Shown here: positions 1 to 9,977 of the stretch, in pieces
How positions within the stretch are numbered: the stretch's first letter is position 1
How the letters are laid out: each line of letters starts with the position of its first letter
Source of the DNA: Gammaproteobacteria bacterium
GTDB lineage: Bacteria > Pseudomonadota > Gammaproteobacteria > UBA6186 > Azoamicaceae
Length of the DNA: 40,766 nucleotides
Direction: 5' to 3'
NCBI GenBank assembly: GCA_020054325.1
Contig: JAGVLG010000043.1
Coordinates: 1-40,766 of the forward strand
Position numbers and translations under genes: made by a program
The notes under the pieces: model-generated
The model's database searches: none
The model's input: the letters and a program-made list of their open reading frames with translations, nothing else
Told to the model about the DNA's origin: nothing

Positions 1-603
1 GTGGGCTTCAAACCAGGTTTTGGCGAAGGCTTTATGCCTAGCAACTCGATCGATTACGAATTTTTTTTCGGAGGCCAGAGCAACCAGTATTTTGGTTTCG
101 AACTTGGTTTTACCAGCACTCCAAAAATAAACAAATATAGCACACTGTATGGCGGTGATTATTATCCCGGTGCAATAAGGGCTTTAGAACCTGGTACTTG
201 GCAAACCTGGCAACCTGAATATGATAATTTTGGCTTTTATTGCGGAATAAATCGTTATATTCAAATTTTATCAACTGGCAATTTACGCGGCTTCGGTTTT
301 GTAGGCTTAACTTATATTGATATACATGCGGCGACTAATTTTATCGCGGATGATTTAGGGGTTCCGTCGAGTGGGGATATCAATGCAGCTTTAACCACAT
401 ATGATGCTAACAAGATAATTACCATGATCAAACTTGGCTTGGAACAAAATTTTACACCTTACATCGGTTGGCGCTTTGCTTATACCTGGAAGAATTATGC
501 TGCATTTGGTAAAATTCACTCACTTGAGTACCCCGATTTACCCGTAGCAATCATGCCTAAAAACACAAATGCATTGTATTTAAGTGTTTTTTTAGTATTT
601 TAA
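1..603 (+). CDS. Outer-membrane beta-barrel-like protein, C-terminal part (5' truncated)
   Basis: The reading frame is open at the left edge, so the true start and signal peptide lie outside the window; only the last 200 residues are seen. They are rich in Gly, Phe, Tyr and Asn, with alternating polar and hydrophobic residues of the kind found in transmembrane beta-strands. The protein ends in a hydrophobic strand with a terminal Phe (YLSVFLVF), the usual C-terminal signature recognised by the BAM complex. I infer an integral outer-membrane protein of the OmpA/porin-like barrel type. No specific family or substrate is recognisable. Its TAA stop shares the TTAA at 600-603 with the convergent gene on the other strand, leaving no room for a terminator between them. 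Confidence 0.6.
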   Translation: MGFKPGFGEGFMPSNSIDYEFFFGGQSNQYFGFELGFTSTPKINKYSTLYGGDYYPGAIRALEPGTWQTWQPEYDNFGFYCGINRYIQILSTGNLRGFGFVGLTYIDIHAATNFIADDLGVPSSGDINAALTTYDANKIITMIKLGLEQNFTPYIGWRFAYTWKNYAAFGKIHSLEYPDLPVAIMPKNTNALYLSVFLVF

Positions 604-1877
604 CCATATTGATTTGGACGCAACCCAAGTGCTACTAATCTACGTCTCCTTACATCTGATGCTTCAGTGGTTGATAGTGCTGTAGCCTGCGGTTGCATCG
701 CTGCATCTAGTTGTTCTGAGCTATACATTCCGCTTGTATAGCTTTGGGCTCGATGAAACAATGTTAAAAAATCTAGGTTCAAACCAGAATCGTAGCTAAC
801 GACCGGTTCATTTGTAGCACGATTAAAAGATCGGATCTCATAACGCAAAATACCTGTTATTTTGGAAGAATTATCTGGCTGCGGTAACAAGCTTTGAATT
901 ACCGCTGTAATCAAGTCAAGATCAAAATTTTGCACTGCACTGCGATCCGAATCTGCGAGTATGCGGCGGGTTGATACTCGATTAGCCCTGGCTTCACTCA
1001 ACATATATTTCGCATCATTAATTAATTTATCAACAACTGCAGGGTTATCAGGCTCAAGTGGATTAATACAACTCACAAAGCTTACAGATTCTAAATATTC
1101 GCCCAATAAATCATTTAGGTATTTTAGTTCTGCAAATGTTAAAAAGCCTTCATAGCTGTCAGTGGCCTGACCAAAAATTTCAATCACCTTATTTTTAATT
1201 TGCGCGATCGCTGTCGCAGGAAGAATATCTTTATTTTCTAGTGCCAACATTGGATCTTTTAAGAAATTAAAATCCTTGCCTTGCGAGTATAAATACTCTG
1301 CAATAAAACCCCGCACCAGATCATAAATAGTACTTTTGATCTCTACCAATAATGTAATATCAGGATGCAGCGCGACAAAGCACTCTGCAAATTTATTGGT
1401 TACCCCAAACATGCAAATTGTATTATCTGTTGGATTTCTATTATCCTCGAAGTTAATCCGACCACTATTTGCGGCATGATCCTCTGAATCTTTAGCATTA
1501 TTACCACGTTGCGATTCATATAGCGCGCGTACAAAAGAGTCTTGTCGATCTGCAACCGATGATAACATGTCAGAGCTTGTATCTTTGGCAGCCTCCCAAT
1601 AATACAATGCCGTACGTAGATTGTTATCACGATTTAAACCAACTGCGCCAAATCCAGGATAGATTGCGCGTTCTGCAACCCGATAACGATCGAATAGATC
1701 TTGAGTACCCCGTGCTCGAAGATATTCGCAAATTTCAGCGGCATTTTTTGCAAAATCAATCTGTCGGTATCTCTTTCTTAAGCGCTCGATGCTTAATACT
1801 CCGGAGCGAATAGTAGCGGTGCGCATTGTATTTTCTGAAGCGGATGTACTAGCGTCTGCAATTATTAATCCTGGCAT
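600..1877 (-). CDS. Hypothetical protein of 425 residues, no recognised family
   Basis: A long intact frame with a strong Shine-Dalgarno (AAAGGAG, about 6 bases before ATG at 1877) supports a real gene and this start. No signal peptide, membrane span or catalytic motif is visible. The protein is soluble and mixed alpha-helical in composition, with a Ser/Thr-rich first 20 residues and an Arg-rich cluster (DVRRRR) about 15 residues before the C-terminus. It stands alone on its strand: upstream is the ychJ operon with its probable terminator, and downstream it meets the barrel gene stop-to-stop. In a Legionellales-like genome a stand-alone soluble unknown of this size could be a secreted effector, but nothing in the sequence proves that. 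Function is unknown. Confidence 0.6.
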   Translation of the reverse strand: MPGLIIADASTSASENTMRTATIRSGVLSIERLRKRYRQIDFAKNAAEICEYLRARGTQDLFDRYRVAERAIYPGFGAVGLNRDNNLRTALYYWEAAKDTSSDMLSSVADRQDSFVRALYESQRGNNAKDSEDHAANSGRINFEDNRNPTDNTICMFGVTNKFAECFVALHPDITLLVEIKSTIYDLVRGFIAEYLYSQGKDFNFLKDPMLALENKDILPATAIAQIKNKVIEIFGQATDSYEGFLTFAELKYLNDLLGEYLESVSFVSCINPLEPDNPAVVDKLINDAKYMLSEARANRVSTRRILADSDRSAVQNFDLDLITAVIQSLLPQPDNSSKITGILRYEIRSFNRATNEPVVSYDSGLNLDFLTLFHRAQSYTSGMYSSEQLDAAMQPQATALSTTEASDVRRRRLVALGLRPNQYG

Positions 1878-1930
1878 TAGAACTCCTTTTCAATTAATCA
1901 AAAATATAGATTAATTAACTAATTCCCTTT

Positions 1931-1966
1931 ATAAAATCACTAAATTCATTACTTGAATTTAGGTGA
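1931..1966 (-). terminator. Probable rho-independent terminator of the ychJ operon
   Basis: Read on the minus strand just after the ychJ stop, an inverted repeat pairs 1954-1966 with 1937-1948. It has 12 base pairs, one bulged base and a 5-base loop, and is followed by TTTTAT. Position, orientation and T-rich tail fit an intrinsic terminator. The stem is AT-rich, so its strength is uncertain. Confidence 0.5.
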
Positions 1967-1978
1967 GACTAATATACC

Positions 1979-2473
1979 TCACGTTGCACAACATTTTTTA
2001 TACTTTTTACCACTGCCACAAGGGCAAGCATCATTCCTACCTACTTTATTACTAACTTCAATATTGGGGCTTTTATTTTGACCAGCAACGTAATACCATT
2101 TACCGTCAAACAGCTCAAACTTGCTCCTTTCATGTAAGAAATGCTCACTGCCCCGAAAGTCATAATAAGCTTTAAATTCTACGATACCATCTTTAGAATT
2201 TTCTGCAACATCTGGCGCATCAATAATTTCAAGACGCTTCCATATACATTGTTCAAACCATTCATCCCGGGTTTTCTCTTCATCAAATCTTTTGAGTGGT
2301 TTACCACGCATAGTACGTAATATATGTGTCATATTTTTACAGGCATGCGCTGCATATCTAGAGCGCATTAATTCTAGTGGTGTGCGTGCAAACTTAGTAC
2401 CTGCGAGAAGATCACGACAACATTCACTAAATATTTTAGCGCTACAACATGGACATAAATCACTATCGTTCAT
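1979..2473 (-). CDS. ychJ: YchJ-family SEC-C motif protein
   Basis: The protein has the YchJ (UPF0225) layout: an N-terminal CPCC...CC cysteine cluster within the first 20 residues, a central domain with the conserved LMRSRYAAH stretch, and a C-terminal SEC-C motif ([16 protein letters not shown]) that binds zinc in its relatives. The family's exact role is not established; SEC-C is also found at the SecA tail. I chose ATG at 2473 (164 residues) because it has a good GAGG-type ribosome site and starts directly before the Cys cluster. An upstream ATG at 2497 would add 8 residues overlapping the previous gene. It lies 10 bp after the small DUF2103-like gene, so the two are probably cotranscribed and end at the hairpin at 1931-1966. 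Confidence 0.85.
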   Translation of the reverse strand: MNDSDLCPCCSAKIFSECCRDLLAGTKFARTPLELMRSRYAAHACKNMTHILRTMRGKPLKRFDEEKTRDEWFEQCIWKRLEIIDAPDVAENSKDGIVEFKAYYDFRGSEHFLHERSKFELFDGKWYYVAGQNKSPNIEVSNKVGRNDACPCGSGKKYKKCCAT

Positions 2474-2483
2474 ACCTACTTCC

Positions 2484-2837
2484 TCACAAATCACCAAATC
2501 TCTGTTTAATTAGCGCAACAACCGCGTCACGATCCTCTATCGGCTCAATCTTAATAAAAATGTCCGTCACACCATTCCCAGAATAGGCATTAATTTTAAA
2601 ACCACCGCGTACATTAGATCTAATTCTAATATGCCCTGGCGGATAACGGTGCCTACAACTTTCAGAAAAGCCTAGCACTACCTTAGTAACACTAGGTATG
2701 CGTTCAATCCATGCAATATTGCGTTTTACATGGGTGTCTAAACTTGTATGCCGACCTTTTAAACTCATCCAGTAAATATACAGTACTTCAAGATAGAGAT
2801 ACAATCCAACGCGACCAATTACTATACCCATGATCAT
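2484..2837 (-). CDS. Small DUF2103-like protein
   Basis: The core from about residue 24 has a basic KGRHTSLD start, a VTKVVLGF strand, an [11 protein letters not shown] segment, and a [20 protein letters not shown] stretch. This resembles the DUF2103 'predicted metal-binding' family as I remember it; I could not run a profile search. The start is uncertain. ATG at 2837 gives 117 residues with a hydrophobic, Tyr-rich lead-in, while ATG at 2768 gives about 94 residues and begins directly at the conserved core; neither has a clear Shine-Dalgarno. It is the first gene of a likely two-gene unit with ychJ and diverges from the AIM24 gene across 72 bp. Function is unknown. Confidence 0.6.
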   Translation of the reverse strand: MIMGIVIGRVGLYLYLEVLYIYWMSLKGRHTSLDTHVKRNIAWIERIPSVTKVVLGFSESCRHRYPPGHIRIRSNVRGGFKINAYSGNGVTDIFIKIEPIEDRDAVVALIKQRFGDL

Positions 2838-2909
2838 TTAACACAAATTTTTATATTAGTTGATATACTTATTTTGTAGAATAAATACTTACTTTGATAA
2901 TGGTATAAA

Positions 2910-3539
2910 ATGGTTATATACAATACTCAAACAAATGGTGCTTCTAGTGAGCTCGTAATTGAAGTTATTAATGACAGTGTTTATGTTGAACCACACGCCA
3001 TTGCATATATAGTGGGAAATTTGGAAATAAAGCCAGCAATACGAAAATTCTCCGATATATTCAAATCAAGAATCGTTGGCAAGAAGTTCTATCGCCCCAC
3101 CATTAGCGGTACTGGTAAAATTTATTTAAAACCTACTCTTGGTAATTATCATAAATTCTCTTTGCAAGACAATGAAAAACTTATTATTACCAATAATGCA
3201 TTCATTGCCTGCCGCGATACTTTACACATGGACGCAGAAATTGACCCATCACTAGCAAAATTTATTTCAGGCACCCCACTAGTATCTACTTTAATTTCTG
3301 GACACGGTAACGTTGTGGTACAAATGCCAGGTGAAGTTATTGAAGCGAAGTTAAATAACGATAAGTTTGTTGCCTTCAGCCACGATGTTGCAGCTTATAC
3401 TCCTAACATTAAGGTGACCCGCGAACCTGCAAGTAAAACCGGGGGAATTGCAAAATCGCATAAATTAGTTTATGTGTACCGTGGCACTGGTAGCGTATAT
3501 TTTACCCCACACCCCAATAAAGGAACTAAGGGCAGATAA
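2910..3539 (+). CDS. AIM24 (DUF124) family protein
   Basis: The 209 residues match the AIM24/DUF124 beta-rich fold in pattern. There is an early 'V.VEPHAIAYIVGNLEI' stretch, a middle 'GTGKIYLKPTLGNYHKFSL' stretch (family members have a similar 'G.G.v.l....g....i.l' pattern), and a C-terminal 'YRGTGSVYFTPHP'. Bacterial members are related in fold to the tryptophan RNA-binding attenuation protein, and their role is unclear. No signal peptide or membrane segment is present, so it is probably cytoplasmic. There is no Shine-Dalgarno in front of ATG 2910; the preceding bases are an AT-rich TATAAA run, and the next upstream ATG is immediately stopped. It lies 44 bp before the lipoprotein hydrolase gene on the same strand. 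Confidence 0.75.
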   Translation: MVIYNTQTNGASSELVIEVINDSVYVEPHAIAYIVGNLEIKPAIRKFSDIFKSRIVGKKFYRPTISGTGKIYLKPTLGNYHKFSLQDNEKLIITNNAFIACRDTLHMDAEIDPSLAKFISGTPLVSTLISGHGNVVVQMPGEVIEAKLNNDKFVAFSHDVAAYTPNIKVTREPASKTGGIAKSHKLVYVYRGTGSVYFTPHPNKGTKGR

Positions 3540-3583
3540 TTGCCTACTTTCTTTGCAATATATGTTCTGATAATATCGTAGCT

Positions 3584-4408
3584 ATGTGCATATCTAATAA
3601 ATCTTGGTCAATTTTAGCAATTTTGATTGTTACTGCTCTTCTATTGAGTGGCTGCAACAGCATCTCTACTCATGCAATCGCTAATAAAAATCAGTTTAAA
3701 CACCAGTACATTAAAACTGCTAAATTCAACTTAACAAGTTATCAGAAAATATCTAGCAAGCCCCAAGCGACGGTTAATGTTTATATTGAAGGTGACGGCC
3801 GAGTGCTGACAAATTATGGTCAGGTTGCTAACGACCCATCCCCTAAACAAGCCACAGTAATGCAACTTGCAGCGCTAGATCCTAGCCCGAATGTAGTATA
3901 TTTGGCTCGTCCGTGTCAATATTCACCGCTAGATCTAGAAATAATATGCGAACCCAAATACTGGACCTCGGCACGCTATTCAAAAGAAGTAGTTGATTCT
4001 ATTAATCAAGCTCTCAATCAAATAAAATCGCAAAGCGCTGCGCAAAAAATTAATTTAATTGGATTTTCTGGCGGAGGCGCGTTAGCAGTATTAGTAGCTG
4101 CAAACAGAGATGACATTGCTAGCATCCGCACCATTGCCGGAAACTTGAATTTAAAAATGATGCAAGACCACCATCATGCTGATCCACTACATGATTCATT
4201 AGATCCAATTACAGTTGCAGCACAAGTTAAAAATATACCACAAATACATTTTGTTGGAACTAACGATAAAATTGTACCAGCTAAAGTGGTAGAAAGTTTC
4301 GGAAAAAGAGCGGATTTAAAACCAGAGCAAATTCATGTACTGAAAGGTGTGAGCCATCATGAAGGATGGCAAGAGCGGTGGCCGGAGTTGTTAGAATACA
4401 TACCGTAA
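3584..4408 (+). CDS. Lipoprotein with alpha/beta-hydrolase fold
   Basis: A lipoprotein signal (hydrophobic stretch ending LLLSGC, lipidated Cys24) is followed by an alpha/beta-hydrolase domain. The nucleophile elbow GFSGGG puts Ser162 in place. The probable acid is Asp228 in GTNDKIVP and the base is a His in GVSHHEGW (258 or 259). The family contains esterases, lipases and thioesterases; the substrate cannot be read from sequence. The protein should be anchored in the inner or outer membrane facing the periplasm. It follows the AIM24 gene by 44 bp and may be cotranscribed. Its last 18 bp overlap the 3' end of the giant autotransporter on the opposite strand. Confidence 0.8.
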   Translation: MCISNKSWSILAILIVTALLLSGCNSISTHAIANKNQFKHQYIKTAKFNLTSYQKISSKPQATVNVYIEGDGRVLTNYGQVANDPSPKQATVMQLAALDPSPNVVYLARPCQYSPLDLEIICEPKYWTSARYSKEVVDSINQALNQIKSQSAAQKINLIGFSGGGALAVLVAANRDDIASIRTIAGNLNLKMMQDHHHADPLHDSLDPITVAAQVKNIPQIHFVGTNDKIVPAKVVESFGKRADLKPEQIHVLKGVSHHEGWQERWPELLEYIP

Positions 4409-7400
4409 GTTTAAAAACACTTCGTTACACAAATATTTGCTACGAAATTCAACATTATAATTGCCGATTGCTTCAACATGGTCGCTAATCTTAAAATTCA
4501 TACTCATACCTAAACGTGCAACTAGACGTCCAGCTTGCACGGTATTAGTTAAAATTGGACCACCGCTAATAAAGGTAGTATTAGTTGTCAGCGCCCCACC
4601 TTGGGCATCGACCAACAACATTCCATACACTGCAGGGATACCAGTAATTTTACCTTCATCAAACGGTACTGAGAATTGCGCGCCAACACCAAGTTGCAAC
4701 AAATTAATATTATTTGGCTCAACAACCCGATTAAATGGACCTGCATTAGATTCTTGATATGGCAATTGGCGTACAAAACTATATTGAGCTGAAGCCATAG
4801 GCGTAAATTGATAATAGCGTAGCAATCGATAATTCTTACTTGCCATAACTTTAGCCGATAATTGTTGTCCAGAATATCTTGAGTCTGCTACTGCTTGGTA
4901 AGTAGTAATGTTCATGTAGCGCGAACCTTGGTAATTATTAGTACCAATTGAGAACAAAGAGTCTAAATACGCATATGAATCAGATCTATAGGAACTGTAC
5001 AGTAGCACTTGGTAATTTTTAATTCTGGTTATGCTTGAATCCGTTGCCTCTTGTGTAACTGTTGCTTTTGTATAACTTCCTGCAATTCCTAACAATAATT
5101 TATCTGATAATTGATTATCGAAACCACCTATGACACCATTGGTACGTGCTTTGTATCCGAGTAAACTGCCCTTAGTGTTTTGTTGCGCAGAGCTACCGTA
5201 TGGTCGGATCCAAGCCCCATATGAAGTATTAGCGTCACCAGCACCAACTAATTCAGTGCGCGGTATGAAAAACCCAACATTATGAAATGGTAGTTGGAAT
5301 ATATGATCCTGCAATGGCATCAATTCCAACATATTTAATGATTGAATTGGAACATTATCGGGTGGCAATATGTCTAGCAATGCTGCATCAAGTTCGGTTG
5401 GATTGGTAATACGTTGCAAACCATTTAATAGATCTAATACAGCCTGAGATGGATTATTTGCACCTAAAGAATCTAAATAGTAGCCAACTCGTTTTGCTTC
5501 AGGAGTCGTAGCAACATCGCCAAAGCCACGTCTAGTAACCTGCACCCCGATAGAATTACCTTGTATTGCCAGCGCCCAATTTGTAATGTAGATATTTGGT
5601 TGCGGCAATTGATAGCCACCAATACTTCCCATCCCAACCCCAGCAGCGTTTATGAAAGGATAAAAACCGTTAGCGATGTAATTTCCTGAATATCCGATTG
5701 CAATAGTACCATTAGTTAAAGTATACGTGCCATTAATATTAATTTGTGGCAGAGAATTACTTTCATTGAAAGTAGTTATGATGCTACCATTATTAATAAA
5801 ATCACCACCAAAATTCAAAGTTGGCACGCCGAATATTTGAAACACTCCACTGGTATTATTAGTAAAGTTGCCACCAAGGGTTAAGTTACTACCATTGATA
5901 TTCAAAACGCCACTATTTGTCAAAGAGCCATTACCAAAAAAATTGTCCCCTACACCAATGTTTAATGTCGCGCCATTTTCAATAGATAAGTTACCGTTAA
6001 TTTCAAAGCTACTAAAATTGCTTACCGTAGCGCCCGATTGTAAGCGCATCGTGGTGCCGGTATCAATACGAATATTATTAACTAAATTAATTGTCGCATT
6101 AGTGTAAAAATCAGAAGTATTAGAAACTACCAATGTAGTATTAGAACCGTTACCTATTAAACTACCACTAAAATTATTAACACTAGTTAATCCAAAATTT
6201 CCTTCAGTTTGTAGAGTAGCGTTGGAATTCAAATAGAAAGTTCCAGTATTGCTAACCGGTCCAGATAAGGTGCTGCTGCCATTAAAATAAAAGCTACCCT
6301 GGTTAACATACGTATTCGAATTGCTTATTGCAGCAGAATTAACTGTAACAACCCCAGAAGAATAGTTTGTAACAACCCCAGTTCCGGATAACGCAGTATT
6401 TATTGTTAAATTCGCATAATTGTCTAAAGTGTTAGCAAGATTAACTGAAGTCAAGCTAACCGTGCCAGAAGAGTTGGTAACTGAACCAGCGCCTAGTAGA
6501 GCTGTATCTATTGCAATTGATCCACCGCTATTGGTAATAGAGTTTGTATTGGTGATATTTGATATTGTTAGGCCAGCTTCGCCACCACTATTCAATATTG
6601 AGCCCGTGTTTGAAATGTTTCCGGAAATACTCATGGTTTTAGTGTTAGTAATCGTAGAGCTATTATTTATTGAGCCCGCCGCAGAAACAATAAAAGAATT
6701 ATTATTTGTTATAGTATTGGAGTTAGTTAATGCTGCATTTACATTCATGCTACCATTATTAACTATTGCACCTTGATTAGCAGAGGCGCCAGAAACATTG
6801 ATAGTACCGCTGTTGGTTATTGATGATTGGTTAACCGCTGCTGTACCAAATACAAAGGTACCGCTGTTTGTAACGCCGCCACTTACATTTAGTGTAGAGA
6901 GTAAATTAAATGTTCCTTGGTTATTAACTGAACCAGTACCGGATAAACCAGCATTTATTGTAGCAGTACCGTTTGATTCAACCAGAAATGTTCCCGTCAT
7001 GTTGCTAATAGCAGAATTAGCTGTAAAACTTGAACCACCTGCAATATCAAAGTTTGCCATACCATTTATTGTGCCACTAGTGCTGTATGTTGCATTCGAA
7101 ACTGTACCAGAAGAATTTCTGCCTACTACAAAGCTTGAACCAGAACCTGATGCTACGGTTATATTACCGGTTGTGGTACCACCGTTTAATACATAAATCG
7201 TACCACTATCTGCAAACGAAGTATAATTAGTAAAATCCAAATTACCAGCAAGATTTATTGCCCCGCCACTTCCCAATGTTAATGGACCACTACCGGTTAG
7301 AGTACCAGTTGATGCAACATTGGTGGTACCAAACAAATTTTGGCTCCCCGAACCCGTAAGCGTACCATTAATATTTAAAGTAGCACCGACATTATTTGTG

Positions 7401-9976
7401 AAGGCCCCAGTATTAGTAAAAACACGAGTGCTATCAATATTCATTGTATTGTAGTTTTGCAAAGTATTAGCATTACTACATGTTGTTGAAACAGTTAATT
7501 GTCCATAGTTTATAATTGTTGCCACTCCAGTGCCGCCAGTAGTGCCAGATATACTAGCGCCAATTGTCATAACAGCACTTGGATTGGTCGCACTCGGAGA
7601 AGAGCCACTACCGTCATAGCCGTTATATATATAACCGTTATTTGTTAATATACCATTTATGTTTAAATTACCAGCATTATAAATAGTATTATTAGTAGAT
7701 GCACCAACACCGCCGGCAGCCATAAACGCGCCGGAGTCATTTTTTACTTTACCAGTGGTATTACCATCTAGTGTACCAGTTATAATTAGCGTTGGTGCTC
7801 CTACCGACCCAGTGGTACTTTGGTTTTGCACGGTTCCTGTATTGGTAAAGAGATTGGCTAAAGTTAAAACACCACCTGTTTTAACGAAAAAACTTGCGCT
7901 ATTTTGTGAATTTGCTACCGGAGTTAAGCTCGTACTCAAATTAAAAATACCGGGGCTACCACTGTTATTAATTCTTGCAGTAAGAGTACCGCCATCCATA
8001 TTAAATGTACCAGTATTTGCAAAAATGCCAGTTGTTCCTGAGGGAGCAATGGATCCCCCAGTATATTGCGTCATGGTACCAGTATTAGTAAAAGTTTCAG
8101 TATCATCAATTATAATTGCACCATAGTTAGCAGTAGTATAACCACGAGTTACAGATTCATTTACATTAAATGTTGCTGCAGCTGAGTTTGTGAATAACCC
8201 TGTAAACAGCAAGCCATTCGGACTTCCAGCATAGTTATAATTAAAAATCCCAGAGTTTGTATAATTACCGGCATCAGTGCCAGGAGCATCTTGGATTGCA
8301 TTTGAAGTGAAATTCACCGTGCCTGTAGTGGTAAGAGTTTTATCCCCAGCGATATTAACATTGCCTGCAATTGCGAAAGTCATAGGTAATGTAGCATCTT
8401 GATTGAAGAGCGCAGTTGCACCACTATTAGTAAATGTTCCAGTAAAACTCATGGCAGTAGGGCTGGTAGATTCATAAGTAAAGGTAGAATTACCACTTTG
8501 AGTAAAGCTACCATTTACGGTAGTATCGGTAATAGTACCGCCATCATATAAAGTAAAATCTGAAGGCGTACTTAATGTAATGCCACTACCAATCTTAATA
8601 TCACCAAATAACAATGTACTGGCATTTGTTGCGTTAGTAATTATCGCATTGCTGGCAACATTCATTGTATTTCCGCCATCAATAAAAACACCACCCGTAC
8701 CAGAGGTGGTTAGATTATTATTCAGCGTGAAATTGCTTGCTGCAATTGCTGTAAACGAACCCACAGAAATCGCTGCAGCCGTACTCCAGGTACTCCCAGA
8801 CAATACTAAACTAGAACTGCTATTACCAGTAAAAGCATTGGTTATATTTGCAGTACCTATTAGAAAGGTTGTACCACTATTACTAAAGGTAGTTGGGGTT
8901 GTAAATGTTGACCCACTATTTAATTGTAGTGTGCTATTGGCATTAATTGTACCACTTGAAGATGAAGCAAGTGTTTGGCCAGCTCCGACAACATAGCTCG
9001 AATTTCCAGCTATATTAAAATTGCTTAAACCTGTTACTACATTATTTTGTGTATAAGTTACACCACTTGCGGTTTGAATATTTATACCAGAAAATGCCTG
9101 GTTTTGAGTATATGATACTAATGGGTAAAAAGTAGAATTACCACCACTACTAGTCATAGGATTGGTAAATGTACCACTTGAATAGTAAATTGCACAGCCA
9201 GAGCTCAAATTAATCGTACCTGAGACTGGATTCGAAGTAGCCGAGCCGCCTATCCTTAAAGTTGAATTACTACCGAAGACTCCGATACCAGTAGCAACAC
9301 CAGTACTATTGCGTTCAAATAATGATCCTGATCCTTGACTTATATTACCTATTACATTGCCACTTCCATTTAATTGTATAGCCGAAGCTCCAGTAGATGA
9401 CAAATTTCTAGTAGTTCCGCTACCATTTAAAATAAATGATCCTGTAGTTATAATCATTCTTTCCGCAACTGTACCTGCAACATTTACGTTAACCGAACCA
9501 AGAGCTATAAGTGCTGGTCCCCCAGCAGTATTTGTTAAAGTGCCGTTAACGTTTACCGTCGCATTGTTTGCGTTCGCTGTAACTCCTAACGAAGCATTCA
9601 GCGAAACATTTCCAACTCCGGATAACGTACCATTAATATTTACCGTATTTGATGGAGCACTATTTGATAGTAATAAGGCATAGCCACTTGTGCTGGTATT
9701 TGTTAGAGTTGCACCGGGATTAATTGATATTGAAGTCGAAGCGAAATTACTAGTAACCGTAGTCCCAGCTGATGTCATAGTGCCACTTTCGACATTCAAT
9801 CCAATGTAACTATTCCCATCAGAACCGGTAGTAGGTATAGTAAATGGTATCGGTAGGTTAGGTGGGCCAGTAAAATTAGCAGGATATCTTGCAGGTATTG
9901 CTCCTGCTCCAGCAAAAACAGATAAAGGCAAAAATGCCAAAATCAGACCTGCTAATATCCCTCGCATTCCCTGCAT
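4391..9976 (-). CDS. Giant autotransporter (type Va) with Asn/Ser/Thr/Gly-rich passenger
   Basis: The 1861-residue protein starts with a signal peptide (hydrophobic stretch ending in ...LSVFAGA). The passenger runs to about residue 1550 and consists of many imperfect beta-strand repeats such as 'ITNSGTINVSG' and 'NTGTFNMDGG', the low-complexity pattern of beta-helix passengers. A linker with 'ANNPSQAVLDLLNGLQRI' leads into an autotransporter beta-domain of about 280 residues starting near 'SYGAWIRPYGSS' and ending NLRYVF with C-terminal Phe. The type V pathway is Sec export followed by BAM/TAM-assisted surface display; an adhesin-like role is inference. The same C-terminal module occurs in the genes at 27575 and 29899. 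No passenger protease motif was seen and cysteines are very few. Two ATG codons lie at 9976 and 9967; neither has a Shine-Dalgarno. Confidence 0.9.
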   Translation of the reverse strand: MQGMRGILAGLILAFLPLSVFAGAGAIPARYPANFTGPPNLPIPFTIPTTGSDGNSYIGLNVESGTMTSAGTTVTSNFASTSISINPGATLTNTSTSGYALLLSNSAPSNTVNINGTLSGVGNVSLNASLGVTANANNATVNVNGTLTNTAGGPALIALGSVNVNVAGTVAERMIITTGSFILNGSGTTRNLSSTGASAIQLNGSGNVIGNISQGSGSLFERNSTGVATGIGVFGSNSTLRIGGSATSNPVSGTINLSSGCAIYYSSGTFTNPMTSSGGNSTFYPLVSYTQNQAFSGINIQTASGVTYTQNNVVTGLSNFNIAGNSSYVVGAGQTLASSSSGTINANSTLQLNSGSTFTTPTTFSNSGTTFLIGTANITNAFTGNSSSSLVLSGSTWSTAAAISVGSFTAIAASNFTLNNNLTTSGTGGVFIDGGNTMNVASNAIITNATNASTLLFGDIKIGSGITLSTPSDFTLYDGGTITDTTVNGSFTQSGNSTFTYESTSPTAMSFTGTFTNSGATALFNQDATLPMTFAIAGNVNIAGDKTLTTTGTVNFTSNAIQDAPGTDAGNYTNSGIFNYNYAGSPNGLLFTGLFTNSAAATFNVNESVTRGYTTANYGAIIIDDTETFTNTGTMTQYTGGSIAPSGTTGIFANTGTFNMDGGTLTARINNSGSPGIFNLSTSLTPVANSQNSASFFVKTGGVLTLANLFTNTGTVQNQSTTGSVGAPTLIITGTLDGNTTGKVKNDSGAFMAAGGVGASTNNTIYNAGNLNINGILTNNGYIYNGYDGSGSSPSATNPSAVMTIGASISGTTGGTGVATIINYGQLTVSTTCSNANTLQNYNTMNIDSTRVFTNTGAFTNNVGATLNINGTLTGSGSQNLFGTTNVASTGTLTGSGPLTLGSGGAINLAGNLDFTNYTSFADSGTIYVLNGGTTTGNITVASGSGSSFVVGRNSSGTVSNATYSTSGTINGMANFDIAGGSSFTANSAISNMTGTFLVESNGTATINAGLSGTGSVNNQGTFNLLSTLNVSGGVTNSGTFVFGTAAVNQSSITNSGTINVSGASANQGAIVNNGSMNVNAALTNSNTITNNNSFIVSAAGSINNSSTITNTKTMSISGNISNTGSILNSGGEAGLTISNITNTNSITNSGGSIAIDTALLGAGSVTNSSGTVSLTSVNLANTLDNYANLTINTALSGTGVVTNYSSGVVTVNSAAISNSNTYVNQGSFYFNGSSTLSGPVSNTGTFYLNSNATLQTEGNFGLTSVNNFSGSLIGNGSNTTLVVSNTSDFYTNATINLVNNIRIDTGTTMRLQSGATVSNFSSFEINGNLSIENGATLNIGVGDNFFGNGSLTNSGVLNINGSNLTLGGNFTNNTSGVFQIFGVPTLNFGGDFINNGSIITTFNESNSLPQININGTYTLTNGTIAIGYSGNYIANGFYPFINAAGVGMGSIGGYQLPQPNIYITNWALAIQGNSIGVQVTRRGFGDVATTPEAKRVGYYLDSLGANNPSQAVLDLLNGLQRITNPTELDAALLDILPPDNVPIQSLNMLELMPLQDHIFQLPFHNVGFFIPRTELVGAGDANTSYGAWIRPYGSSAQQNTKGSLLGYKARTNGVIGGFDNQLSDKLLLGIAGSYTKATVTQEATDSSITRIKNYQVLLYSSYRSDSYAYLDSLFSIGTNNYQGSRYMNITTYQAVADSRYSGQQLSAKVMASKNYRLLRYYQFTPMASAQYSFVRQLPYQESNAGPFNRVVEPNNINLLQLGVGAQFSVPFDEGKITGIPAVYGMLLVDAQGGALTTNTTFISGGPILTNTVQAGRLVARLGMSMNFKISDHVEAIGNYNVEFRSKYLCNEVFLNLRYVF

Positions 9977-9977
9977 T

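Noticed and set aside
2904-2909. TATAAA directly before the AIM24 start as a promoter
   Set aside because: Transcription would start inside the coding region, so it cannot serve the annotated ATG; AT-rich chance match.
4461-9683. Seven plus-strand frames (4461-4757, 5868-6107, 6420-6776, 6798-7196, 7755-8126, 8580-8996, 9357-9683) inside the giant autotransporter
   Set aside because: They are Val/Leu/Pro-rich mirror images of the Asn/Ser/Thr/Gly-rich passenger codons, have no ribosome sites and no recognisable products.
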